In this document: one piece after another, positions 1 through 7,996 of the stretch | Numbering within the stretch: the stretch's first letter is position 1 | How the letters are laid out: the number at the start of each line of letters is the position of its first letter | Virus record (IMG/VR): IMGVR_UViG_3300020370_000011 | Location: 1-41,738 of that record | DNA: 41,738 nt | Source of the DNA: a virus | Reading direction: 5' to 3' (one strand) | Notes under the pieces: generated by a model | Told to the model about the DNA's origin: nothing | What the model saw: the letters and a program-made list of their open reading frames with translations, nothing else | Database searches by the model: none | Position numbers and translations under genes: made by a program

Positions 1-1120
1 ATGTAATAACATCTGCAATTGTTCCTGTTGCGATAGTTTTAACGACCGCAGAGGCCTCAAAACCTCCTCCTCCAGAAAATTCGACTGAATCTCCTACTTT
101 ATATCCCTTACCTGGATTTTCTACTTTAATCGAAGTTATAACTCCTTGAACTTTTCCTGTTCCAAAAGACCCATTCAATAATGTACTATCTACATCTTCA
201 CCTATGACAAAAGTTCCTATAACATTTTTTAAAAATAATTCAGTAACGGACAAAGAACCAGAATTAAACTTTAATACTCTATCAACTTCTCCTGTCGCAA
301 AACTTTTTCTTCCTGTTACAACTCTTCCTTCAAATTCAGATTCATCATCAAAACTTAGTAATCTTAAAGTCTTATCGGCTACCCATTGACCATCTGATGC
401 TTTCCATAAATCATCTTTGGGCGCATAGTATTCTAAATCTTGTATATCGTATAATGTTTTAAAAAGAAAATCGTAAGAGGCCTTTGAACCTTTCGCTCTA
501 TAAACATCTACAATATGCTTCATTATTAAAGGTTTTGAGCCTGATAAAGTATCAGGTAATTCAGACAAAAATTCTTTTTCAAACTGTTTTATATAAAAAG
601 TTGTCGCCGTATCAATATCACGATTTTTTATTAATGTTCTGGAAGCAAATAATGGATTTTTATAATAATTATGAACGGTCGCTGAAACTCTTGAAGTCGC
701 ACCAGTAATAGTTTCGCCTGGTTCAAAATCTATACCAGTAACATTTGATGGAAACAAAATATTATCAGACAATAAACTATTTCTATCAGAAAAACCTGTT
801 GCTCCAGAGCTCTGTCCCGTTATTTTTTCACCTTTGATAAACCCGCTATTAGGTCCTCTAGTGCTTTCTAAATTTAGATAATTATCATCTTCTAGTTTTA
901 TAAGGCCTGGACTTCTTTCATCATGAAGTTGGAGCTTGAATTCATTTTGAACGGCATCTTCAATTATTAATTCATGACTTTCCATCCATTCATAATATTT
1001 TTTTAAAAATTCAGCAAAATCCTCTCCTTCTTCCGTCATGAAAGAAGGTAATTGTTGAATTATTAAATCTGATATCTGATTTACTGGTATTGTATTTTCC
1101 GTATCTGAATAGAATGACAT
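1..1120 (-). CDS. 7: Baseplate wedge protein gp7-like, 3' end cut by the window edge
   Basis: The frame opens at ATG 1118-1120 and stays open to base 1, giving at least 373 residues. Gp7 is the wedge subunit that nucleates T4 wedge assembly and binds gp6, gp8 and gp10. The N-terminal part reads LIIQQLPSFMTEEGEDFAEF, and about residues 205-240 contain VYRAKGSKASYDFLFKTLYD. The latter strongly resembles the SKGIEASYKFLFKVLYN stretch near the C-terminus of T4 gp7, so the marine version seems to start where the T4 protein nearly ends. Glycine-rich beta repeats (GPNSGFIKGEKITG, GDSVEFSGGGGFEAS) follow. It starts 1 nt after the gp6 stop codon, as expected for the gp25-gp6-gp7 order. The family call rests on this motif and on synteny; the remaining C-terminus cannot be seen. 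Confidence 0.85.
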   Translation of the reverse strand, partial: MSFYSDTENTIPVNQISDLIIQQLPSFMTEEGEDFAEFLKKYYEWMESHELIIEDAVQNEFKLQLHDERSPGLIKLEDDNYLNLESTRGPNSGFIKGEKITGQSSGATGFSDRNSLLSDNILFPSNVTGIDFEPGETITGATSRVSATVHNYYKNPLFASRTLIKNRDIDTATTFYIKQFEKEFLSELPDTLSGSKPLIMKHIVDVYRAKGSKASYDFLFKTLYDIQDLEYYAPKDDLWKASDGQWVADKTLRLLSFDDESEFEGRVVTGRKSFATGEVDRVLKFNSGSLSVTELFLKNVIGTFVIGEDVDSTLLNGSFGTGKVQGVITSIKVENPGKGYKVGDSVEFSGGGGFEASAVVKTIATGTIADVIT

Positions 1121-1121
1121 C

Positions 1122-2939
1122 TTACACTTCTGAAGTTTCTACAGTTGTTGATAAATCAAATAAACTCAAATTAATATCCCTCTCATTAATTAAAATTATT
1201 TGATTATTTTTTGCTTGAAGGTCACTGTTTAACGGTATGACTTTAATATCCAAAGAATTTCCTACAAATGCTTCAGGCTTAAAATTATTAAGTTGTATTC
1301 TTCCAGAATCATAATCTATTGTACCTGCTATAGCATTGACGATAACTTTTTGCCCATCTTGCATTCTGAAAATTCTAACGTTTCCCTTATCATCATCAAA
1401 TTTGCAATTTGGTCTTACAACATCAAAATCATCTATAAAAGTAAATTCAGTAGAAGTTAAAGTACCTTCGAAATTTGTATATGGATGATATAACTCATTA
1501 CTGAAATTTATAACATAATCTAATGCGACAGTTAAATTAGGAGTAAGTTCTTTTTTTAAACTAATCGAACTATCATTTCCTAATATTGATGCATCCGTAT
1601 CATCAATCGCTCGAGATAATTGTGAAATTCTGAAAGTTTCAGTAAATTCATTTAATGAAGTCTGTTGATATTTTTTAATCGTATCTAAAACATTTCTCTT
1701 CAAAATTTGAGGAGTTTTTTGAGTTAATCTGGTATCGATTTTTACTTGTGAAACTAAATTTACATTTAAAAAATCAACATCAACAAATTCAGGAGTTATT
1801 GATGCGACATTGTATTTTCTTATGATATTATTTTTAATACCTTCTTTTATAGAAGAAGAAATAAAGAGACCGTCTCTAGGTTTTATGCCTACATAGACAG
1901 TTCCAAATTTTGGAGGGTCCGCATCTTCTCCACCATATACAATGACAGATTCCGCTAAAGGATATTCTCGTAATATTAATCTTCTATAATCTTCTTTAGT
2001 GACTGCCCTATTTTGTGCAGAAAAATGTTTTGGAGCATTGAATCTAATCGAATTCAATGTTTCTTCATCCGCACCACCGTTTGATGGTGAATTTGTAGTT
2101 ATCGTCACAGAAGGATATCCGCCTGCGGTAGTCGCAATGCTAAACACATTAGCACCATTGCCAAGAATACCTGAGGTTAAATTATAATCTACTAATACTA
2201 TATTACCATTTTTTAAATCGTTTCCTAATATACCATCTCCAAATTTAATTTCAGTAAAAAAATCAGTACCCTCTTCTATAAAGAATATATTAGAAGAACT
2301 ATTCGATTCGAGTAAATCGGTTGCTTTCTCATAAACAGATTTTCTAGTATCCGATTCCGATTCTTGCAAAGTTATTTTTATACTCTGATGGTCAACACCT
2401 CGATTTGGAATTACAAATCTCTGATTCTCAATACTCGTATCAACCGTATGTGTAAACCGTAATGGTTCACCTTCCAATAAAGTTACATTAGGAATAGTGA
2501 CTGCAATATTTTGATTATTGGCAAAACCCGAATATGCTTTATCAGTAATAAAGGTATAATTAATACCATCAATATCGGCATTGAATTTTGTATTTTTAGA
2601 AACTATAATATTTGTAGGAGCATCGGTTGGTGTAATTGTTAAATTAACATTTGCAGTAGCGCCCACTCTCGACCTAGGTGTATAACCTAATAATTTTGAT
2701 AATGAAACCAATCCTGAACGTGTGACCGCAGAATCTAAAAACATTTCATTTGCTATCATATTTAAATAAAAAGAATTGTAATGCGTATTATATGCAAAAA
2801 CATCTAGTAATGAAGATATTACCGAACCTTCAAAATTATAATCCTTAAACTTATCTTGTGATTTCAAAAAAGATTTTAAATTATTTCTTATTTCATTAAA
2901 ATCTAATTCTGATACTCTTAATTTACTAGGTTCTGCCAT
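1122..2939 (-). CDS. 6: Baseplate wedge protein gp6
   Basis: A 605-residue protein, close to T4 gp6 (660). Gp6 dimers form the inner iris ring of the baseplate wedge that links neighbouring wedges and rearranges on sheath contraction. The N-terminus (LDFNEIRNNLKSFLKSQDKF, then SLLDVFAYNTHYNSFYLNM and SKLLGYTPRSRVGA at about residues 45-95) is the usual gp6/gpJ-like signature; a second recognisable block is SAQNRAVTKEDYRRLI at about 310. The gene lies between gp25 (2-nt gap) and gp7 (1-nt gap), the conserved T4 wedge order, and should be made in stoichiometry with them from one late transcript. No truncation is visible. Confidence 0.95.
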   Translation of the reverse strand: MAEPSKLRVSELDFNEIRNNLKSFLKSQDKFKDYNFEGSVISSLLDVFAYNTHYNSFYLNMIANEMFLDSAVTRSGLVSLSKLLGYTPRSRVGATANVNLTITPTDAPTNIIVSKNTKFNADIDGINYTFITDKAYSGFANNQNIAVTIPNVTLLEGEPLRFTHTVDTSIENQRFVIPNRGVDHQSIKITLQESESDTRKSVYEKATDLLESNSSSNIFFIEEGTDFFTEIKFGDGILGNDLKNGNIVLVDYNLTSGILGNGANVFSIATTAGGYPSVTITTNSPSNGGADEETLNSIRFNAPKHFSAQNRAVTKEDYRRLILREYPLAESVIVYGGEDADPPKFGTVYVGIKPRDGLFISSSIKEGIKNNIIRKYNVASITPEFVDVDFLNVNLVSQVKIDTRLTQKTPQILKRNVLDTIKKYQQTSLNEFTETFRISQLSRAIDDTDASILGNDSSISLKKELTPNLTVALDYVINFSNELYHPYTNFEGTLTSTEFTFIDDFDVVRPNCKFDDDKGNVRIFRMQDGQKVIVNAIAGTIDYDSGRIQLNNFKPEAFVGNSLDIKVIPLNSDLQAKNNQIILINERDINLSLFDLSTTVETSEV

Positions 2940-2941
2940 TA

Positions 2942-3421
2942 TTAACCTCTAGTTGACGATAAAAAAGTTGAAATCGTTTCTCTTTCATTACTATTAACTA
3001 TTCCAAAAACTATTGTTATATCATATCCATAATTTTCCGAATCTGCTTTAACTTTTACCGATAAAAAATCCACTCTTGGTTCATAATTTTCTATTACGGC
3101 TCTTATCGTATCTGTTATTCTCTGTTCCGTAATAACATCCATTGGTTCAAAAAGAAGAGATTTCACGGCACATCCTACTTCTGGTTTAAAAGGAATTTCA
3201 TAAAAATCAGTTAAAACTAAATTTCTAATAGATTGCTTTACACTACTGCTTCCTCTTCTCGCAGAAATATCTCCAGTATTAGGATTTTTTGTAAATTTTA
3301 AATCCAAATCATAAAAATCATTTTTGGAAAGTTTTTGTTTTACTAATTGTCTAGCTACATCATCAGATGCATATACATTATCTGTTGAAACGCTTGGTGA
3401 TTTATTTGCTGAATAAGACAT
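2942..3421 (-). CDS. 25: Baseplate wedge protein gp25 (GpW/gp25 lysozyme-like fold)
   Basis: A 159-residue protein, slightly longer than T4 gp25 (132). Gp25 sits in the core bundle of the wedge, next to the tube, and is the most widely conserved contractile-tail baseplate protein (also in R-pyocins and T6SS as TssE). The family EPR motif is present at residues 114-116 in ENYEPRVDFL, preceded by PFKPEVGCAVKSLLFEP, which corresponds to the conserved N-terminal part of the fold. An extra 50 residues or so at the N-terminus, containing NPNTGDISARRGSSSVKQSI, are common in marine T4-like versions. It is placed immediately upstream of gp6 in the same operon. No strong Shine-Dalgarno precedes the ATG. 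Confidence 0.95.
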   Translation of the reverse strand: MSYSANKSPSVSTDNVYASDDVARQLVKQKLSKNDFYDLDLKFTKNPNTGDISARRGSSSVKQSIRNLVLTDFYEIPFKPEVGCAVKSLLFEPMDVITEQRITDTIRAVIENYEPRVDFLSVKVKADSENYGYDITIVFGIVNSNERETISTFLSSTRG

Positions 3422-3429
3422 ATTATTAT

Positions 3430-3702
3430 TTATGTTAAAAAGCCAGTTCCGCTCCCAGTAACAACGGCAGGAACCGTAATAGGACCAGGAGTAGGTACTG
3501 CCACGACAATTGCACTCGCATTAACACCTCCTACAGCCGTTCCTGTATCAGTTGTTGTAACTTGTGCTTGAATTAAATATGTGTGTATTGCGGTTGCTAA
3601 CGAATTTGCTAAAGTTGTAGTTGCCGTTGGAGTAGTATCTGCTTGAGCCGCCAAAAATGCAGTTTCTAATTGCGTGGCCAATGTTGATGATATTAAAGCC
3701 AT
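3430..3702 (-). CDS. Small Ala/Thr/Gly-rich protein, tandem paralogue B
   Basis: A 90-residue protein starting MALISSTLATQLETAF. I chose ATG 3700-3702 and not an upstream in-frame ATG because it overlaps the stop codon of the preceding gene (TAATG) and aligns exactly with the start of the neighbouring paralogue. The first half is a predicted helix rich in Ala/Thr/Gln; the second half is Val/Gly/Thr-rich and ends PAVVTGSGTGFLT. The two small proteins share STLA.QLETA, the TAVGGV segment and the VVTG.GTG ending. I do not recognise the family. Its position between a giant fibrous protein and gp25 suggests a small virion component. It has no cysteine, no signal peptide and no PAAR metal ligands, so a spike-tip role is not supported. 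Confidence 0.75.
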   Translation of the reverse strand: MALISSTLATQLETAFLAAQADTTPTATTTLANSLATAIHTYLIQAQVTTTDTGTAVGGVNASAIVVAVPTPGPITVPAVVTGSGTGFLT

Positions 3703-3959
3703 TATGATAATCCTACCCCAGGTGCACCCGTTCCCGTTCCTGTTACAACGGCACCTACTACAGGACCTAATGGTGTACATACACCACCTACCGCAGTTCC
3801 TGTCACGACCGTAGTGACCATTGCACTTTTAACATATAAATCTATTGCCTGTGCCATTTGTTGTGCTAATTGAGTTTGTGCGGTCGGTGATGTACTTGCC
3901 TTTGCTTGAAGTAAGGCAGTTTCTAATTGTGCCGCCAATGTAGAAGGTACTAATGCCAT
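3702..3959 (-). CDS. Small Ala/Thr/Gly-rich protein, tandem paralogue A
   Basis: An 85-residue protein starting MALVPSTLAAQLETALLQAK and ending in a Val/Gly/Thr-rich tail (VVTGTGTGAPGVGLS). It is clearly a duplicate of the next gene. A good ribosome site (TTAGGAGAATAA before ATG) overlaps the end of the upstream 1342-aa gene, and its stop overlaps the next ATG as TAATG, so the pair is probably translationally coupled. The helical half carries AQTQLAQQMAQAIDLYVKSA. Function is unknown to me. A minor baseplate or fibre-associated virion protein is the most likely guess from position alone. Confidence 0.8.
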   Translation of the reverse strand: MALVPSTLAAQLETALLQAKASTSPTAQTQLAQQMAQAIDLYVKSAMVTTVVTGTAVGGVCTPLGPVVGAVVTGTGTGAPGVGLS

Positions 3960-3967
3960 TTATTCTC

Positions 3968-6900
3968 CTAATTTGTTTGAAAATGATAAACAAGTGAAGT
4001 TGATTGTAATGATACTCCTTTTTCATTTTCTATGCTTGTGTTAATTCTCATATAATAAGTTGTTCCTGTAGATACTAATGAGTCTGAATTATCTCCAATC
4101 GAAATCAATAATTCATTATTATATAATCCCGATACAAAAAAACTTGTTGTGCCTGTATAATGACCACCTGAAAAATCAGATTGTGTAGAAAGTTCTATGT
4201 CTTGTCCGCTTCCTATAGTATAAGTATGAGAAGTTTCTGACTTCAATGCCTCATTAAATACTACAGATATTATTGGTTTGATATTTACACCCAAAAGTTT
4301 ATCACCACTCACATCTAATAATTCTCTTCTAGAAGGTGATAATACGAAAACTCTTTTTACATTAAAATCTGCCGTGGCGGCAATAGTTGCAGTATTCGCA
4401 AAACTAAGAAAATTCCCACTTATTCCTAAATTTTGTAATACTCCGCCTCCTTTATTTTTTAACGTATTCTTTAAGCGACAATTTATAACACCTGTTTGCG
4501 TTAATTGTAATTGAGGGTTTGTTTGAGTTAATAATTTAGGTCTAAACTCAAAATATGTATCATTATTACTTGCTTTAAAATCAGAATCAAATGTTATAGA
4601 ATTTTGATAATTGCTATCATATGAAATAGTTATACTATCATTCAATGAAACATCTTCTGGAGCTGAAGTATTAATTGATATAGAATCAGTATTAATTGTT
4701 TGATTAAATTCAACTATAAGATTGCTGGTAGGATTTACACCAGTTTGTGGTCCATCACTCAATGAAACTATAGTATCATCTGTTTTCCTAAAATACACAT
4801 TTGCTATTAAATCAACCGATTCTGTTTTAAACCCTGGTCCAATAGATTCTATTGGGTCATATGTATTTGCCTTTCCTTCATTGATTTTGCCAATCAATCT
4901 ATCAGCGTTTCCAAAAGTATATAACAAATTTTCTTGTCGATAAATATATTTTCGTGTTGAATCATCATATCTAATTGTTGTGGCAATAGGAGCAGGTAAA
5001 ATTGTCGTAGAGCCAATAGAAAATCTTTTATTTGTGTCAATAGTTCCATCTACATTTAAAAAATCGCAAACCTCTCCATTTATAAAACTTCTATAATTTC
5101 CATCAACCCCAGGCAATTCATTAAATCTTATACTTTTTATATTATCAGAATCTTGCAAAATTAAAAAATAATCCTGTACCGTATCAGGCTCCAATTTAAA
5201 ATCAGAACCTGTTTCTAATTTTAATTGTCCTCCTGATTCATAATCTAAAATTTGTCCCAATGCACCTGATGTTCTACCTTTAAATTTTGCACCATTATCA
5301 TATCCAATTGTAGGTGTTCCTACACTGCTTTTTACAGTTAAAGTTCTTAATCCTCTGACAATTTCCTTTTCAATATATTGCTTCGTTGAATTTGAAGGCA
5401 CATCATTTAATGTAACCTCAAAAATAGAACTAACATTATCCTTCAACATCTTATTTTCTTCTGGAGAATCGTCAGAAACAAAATTGGAAACTTTTAAACT
5501 GTAGACAACATTACTTGATAAATTTGCCTTCGGAACTAAATTTATTGTATCATTTTCTTCAAGTCTATCAGTAAAAACTGGCTCATCAAATTCAACGACC
5601 GTATTGAAATTATCACAAGATAATTGTATTGTACCTATAGGTAGAGTATTTTGAGAATTAACCGATATTGATTCAGTTTTCATGCCTTCATTAAAATTTA
5701 TAACTATTGTTTCACCTGACATGTCAATAGGAACATTTAATAAATCTGACGGACTGGTTATTTCACTAAAGATTTGACTTTCTAAAACTTTTCCAGAAAC
5801 ATTTGCATGTACGACTGTATTCGAAAAACTTATTTTTGATATAGAAGGAGGGTCTTCATCTTTAGTAAAGATAGTTTGCACTCCGGTAAGTTCATCAACA
5901 ATAACTATTCCTGTTGTAAATCCATCTGATGAAAGATAATCATATGTTTGTGGAGTTGAACCTAAATCTTTAACTATGCCACTAACATTAACCTTAAATC
6001 TTTTTCCTTTCGGCACTGTATCAGTTTGTATCGTAAAAAAAGAATTGCCTGTTTCTGATTTAATACTTTCACAATCTAAAACAGTATCAAAATCATCTGT
6101 TGATATTTGAACAGTAGCATCTAATTTACTTTGTCCGGAAGTAATTTCAGTCGTGAGTCCATTAGCATACAAAAAATGAGTAGTGTTTGCTACACTAATA
6201 GTTGAGGTATTCATTGACTGACTAAATTCAACTTGAATACAATTTAATTTTTCTACAAAATTTCCTTCAGAAGTTTTTTTATATTTTAATTTAACAGGTC
6301 CCGTTGATTCTAATGAATCCAAATTAGGAATAGTGTCCAAAAGATATATAAATTGAGTACTCGATAATATTTGATTGATTTTAAATGACCCATTATAAGG
6401 TCGTTGGTCTGAATCTGATATTTCAATTTCATCATTTATACTTAAATTATGAGGATGATTTGTCTCTACTCGCATTACCGTGTCATTACTTCTTGTTAAA
6501 GTCAAAATCTGTAATTTAGATGTAAAAGAACCTAATTCAGGAGGAAAAGTTGAAAGTACAAATGGTGCAGATGTATTAAATGGATTTGTATTATGTGTAG
6601 GCGATGAGTTTGATATGCAATGAAATCTAATAACCGTATTTGCATATATATGTTCGTCATTGACTATTTCACTCAACACTGTAGTAACGTCAATTATATC
6701 GCCATTAGAAAAATAGTCTGTATCTGAAATTTTTATTTTTCCATTATCACTATCCGAGTCATCAACTGAAATGAAAGAAATAATATTATCATCAATTTTT
6801 CTAATAAATCTTCCACCTGTCCCATTTAAACGATTTCCAGGCACACTTCCATCACTTTTTTTAGTTGCCAGCATTTTTGCATTTTTATTCGTGTAATCCA

Positions 6901-7996
6901 ATTCAGAAATATTTTTTATTGGAGAAGATACGATTTTAAAATTGACTATTTCTTGTTTACTAGTATTCACACTTTTAAAAACATCATCTATCTGAAAATT
7001 TGTATAATAATTTAATCTGCCATTAGTTCCTGATGATGTATCAACATTGTCTAATGAAAAACTGTTATCGCTAATTTTTGTAATTTTACAATTTCTCAAA
7101 TTCATACCGTCACCAGAAACAATATCATAAATTTCAACCTGGTCTCCTGTCGTTAAACCGTGATTTGTGCTGGAAACAATAGTGGTCAATCCAGCCGTAT
7201 ATGCGACATTAATTTTATAATAAGGTAATTCTATTTGATAATCATATGAATTTTCTCTCACGTTAGTAATCTTGCCTTGAATTCTTGAAGATGCTGAAAA
7301 TATATCTCCTACAGATAATGATACTTTTTTAAATCCGTTTTCAGTTTCGCTATCAGTCAATTCAATCTCTTCTATTGATATTCTAAAACCAGTATAATAA
7401 TCCGATGTTGTTACAATACTCTTTGAATTATCAGTAGTAAAACCATTTCCTTTGTCAAAAGTTACTGTAACATTATCACCATCTTTCAAATCCTCTTCTG
7501 AAGCATTTAGAAAATATGTGGTATTGGATGATAGAGAGGTAATGGGCTGAAATGTAAAAGTGGAATTAGAATTTGTCACAGATGGTAAATTTTCCATTTC
7601 AACAACTTCATCACTAAAATCGCCTGTTATAGACTGAGAAGATAATTTGTCAGGAGTTGAAGATAAGTTAAATCCTTTTAAATTATTTGAATCCTCTGAA
7701 CTTCCTAACTGTTTATTCACAATATGTGTTATGGCTACAGAACCTTTTTTATTCCTAAATTCTTCTCTCACATCATCATTATTTGTCTGGACAATCACCG
7801 TATTGGTTGTCATAGCCCTAGAAAACGATAAATCAAAATCAGTTGTTATAGGCACAAAAATAACATTTGATTTAATATCAACATCGGAATAAAAGGATGT
7901 GTTCGAATATACCATCGTTGAAATTGCATTTTCAAAACCATTACTGGTTGATAATACGATATTTGATGTATAGGTTTCGGTTCGATTAAATGGCAT
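3968..7996 (-). CDS. Giant Ig-like (SbsA/Big_5-type) repeat protein, probable virion adhesin or fibre
   Basis: A 1342-residue beta-rich protein with no transmembrane segment or signal peptide. At least five copies of a module shaped like the SbsA Ig-like (Big_5) domain can be seen: near residues 50 (FDLSFSRAMTTNTV), 585 (VEFSQSMNTSTISV), 765 (VINFNEGMKTESISV), 1095 (LIVEFNQTINTDSIS) and 1244 (SVVFNEALKSETSH). Each has the pattern hydrophobic-F-(S/N)-x-x-(M/L/I)-x-(T/S) and ends in a Y/F-x-(L/V/M) strand. Two other modules, near 269 (STNHGLTTGDQVEIYD) and 505 (NHPHNLSINDEIEISD), belong to a repeat often found in marine phage structural proteins. It overlaps the upstream 1173-aa gene by 11 nt inside the baseplate operon, so it is likely a baseplate-attached appendage contacting the host. 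Asn/Ser/Thr richness makes it a conceivable glycosylation target, but that is speculation. Confidence 0.8.
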   Translation of the reverse strand: MPFNRTETYTSNIVLSTSNGFENAISTMVYSNTSFYSDVDIKSNVIFVPITTDFDLSFSRAMTTNTVIVQTNNDDVREEFRNKKGSVAITHIVNKQLGSSEDSNNLKGFNLSSTPDKLSSQSITGDFSDEVVEMENLPSVTNSNSTFTFQPITSLSSNTTYFLNASEEDLKDGDNVTVTFDKGNGFTTDNSKSIVTTSDYYTGFRISIEEIELTDSETENGFKKVSLSVGDIFSASSRIQGKITNVRENSYDYQIELPYYKINVAYTAGLTTIVSSTNHGLTTGDQVEIYDIVSGDGMNLRNCKITKISDNSFSLDNVDTSSGTNGRLNYYTNFQIDDVFKSVNTSKQEIVNFKIVSSPIKNISELDYTNKNAKMLATKKSDGSVPGNRLNGTGGRFIRKIDDNIISFISVDDSDSDNGKIKISDTDYFSNGDIIDVTTVLSEIVNDEHIYANTVIRFHCISNSSPTHNTNPFNTSAPFVLSTFPPELGSFTSKLQILTLTRSNDTVMRVETNHPHNLSINDEIEISDSDQRPYNGSFKINQILSSTQFIYLLDTIPNLDSLESTGPVKLKYKKTSEGNFVEKLNCIQVEFSQSMNTSTISVANTTHFLYANGLTTEITSGQSKLDATVQISTDDFDTVLDCESIKSETGNSFFTIQTDTVPKGKRFKVNVSGIVKDLGSTPQTYDYLSSDGFTTGIVIVDELTGVQTIFTKDEDPPSISKISFSNTVVHANVSGKVLESQIFSEITSPSDLLNVPIDMSGETIVINFNEGMKTESISVNSQNTLPIGTIQLSCDNFNTVVEFDEPVFTDRLEENDTINLVPKANLSSNVVYSLKVSNFVSDDSPEENKMLKDNVSSIFEVTLNDVPSNSTKQYIEKEIVRGLRTLTVKSSVGTPTIGYDNGAKFKGRTSGALGQILDYESGGQLKLETGSDFKLEPDTVQDYFLILQDSDNIKSIRFNELPGVDGNYRSFINGEVCDFLNVDGTIDTNKRFSIGSTTILPAPIATTIRYDDSTRKYIYRQENLLYTFGNADRLIGKINEGKANTYDPIESIGPGFKTESVDLIANVYFRKTDDTIVSLSDGPQTGVNPTSNLIVEFNQTINTDSISINTSAPEDVSLNDSITISYDSNYQNSITFDSDFKASNNDTYFEFRPKLLTQTNPQLQLTQTGVINCRLKNTLKNKGGGVLQNLGISGNFLSFANTATIAATADFNVKRVFVLSPSRRELLDVSGDKLLGVNIKPIISVVFNEALKSETSHTYTIGSGQDIELSTQSDFSGGHYTGTTSFFVSGLYNNELLISIGDNSDSLVSTGTTYYMRINTSIENEKGVSLQSTSLVYHFQTN

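Noticed and set aside
3427-3434. CATAAATA on the minus strand before gp25 as a late promoter
   Set aside because: It lies only 5 nt from the ATG and partly encodes the end of the previous gene, so transcription from it would be leaderless; coincidence is likelier.
3430-3780. Longer version of the 90-aa small protein with a Cys/Arg-rich N-terminus
   Set aside because: The extra 26 residues are out-of-frame sequence of the upstream gene; the internal ATG overlaps its stop and matches the paralogue start.
3430-3959. PAAR spike-tip protein
   Set aside because: The small proteins have a GG-V-T repeat look but lack the His/Cys metal ligands and PAAR motifs.
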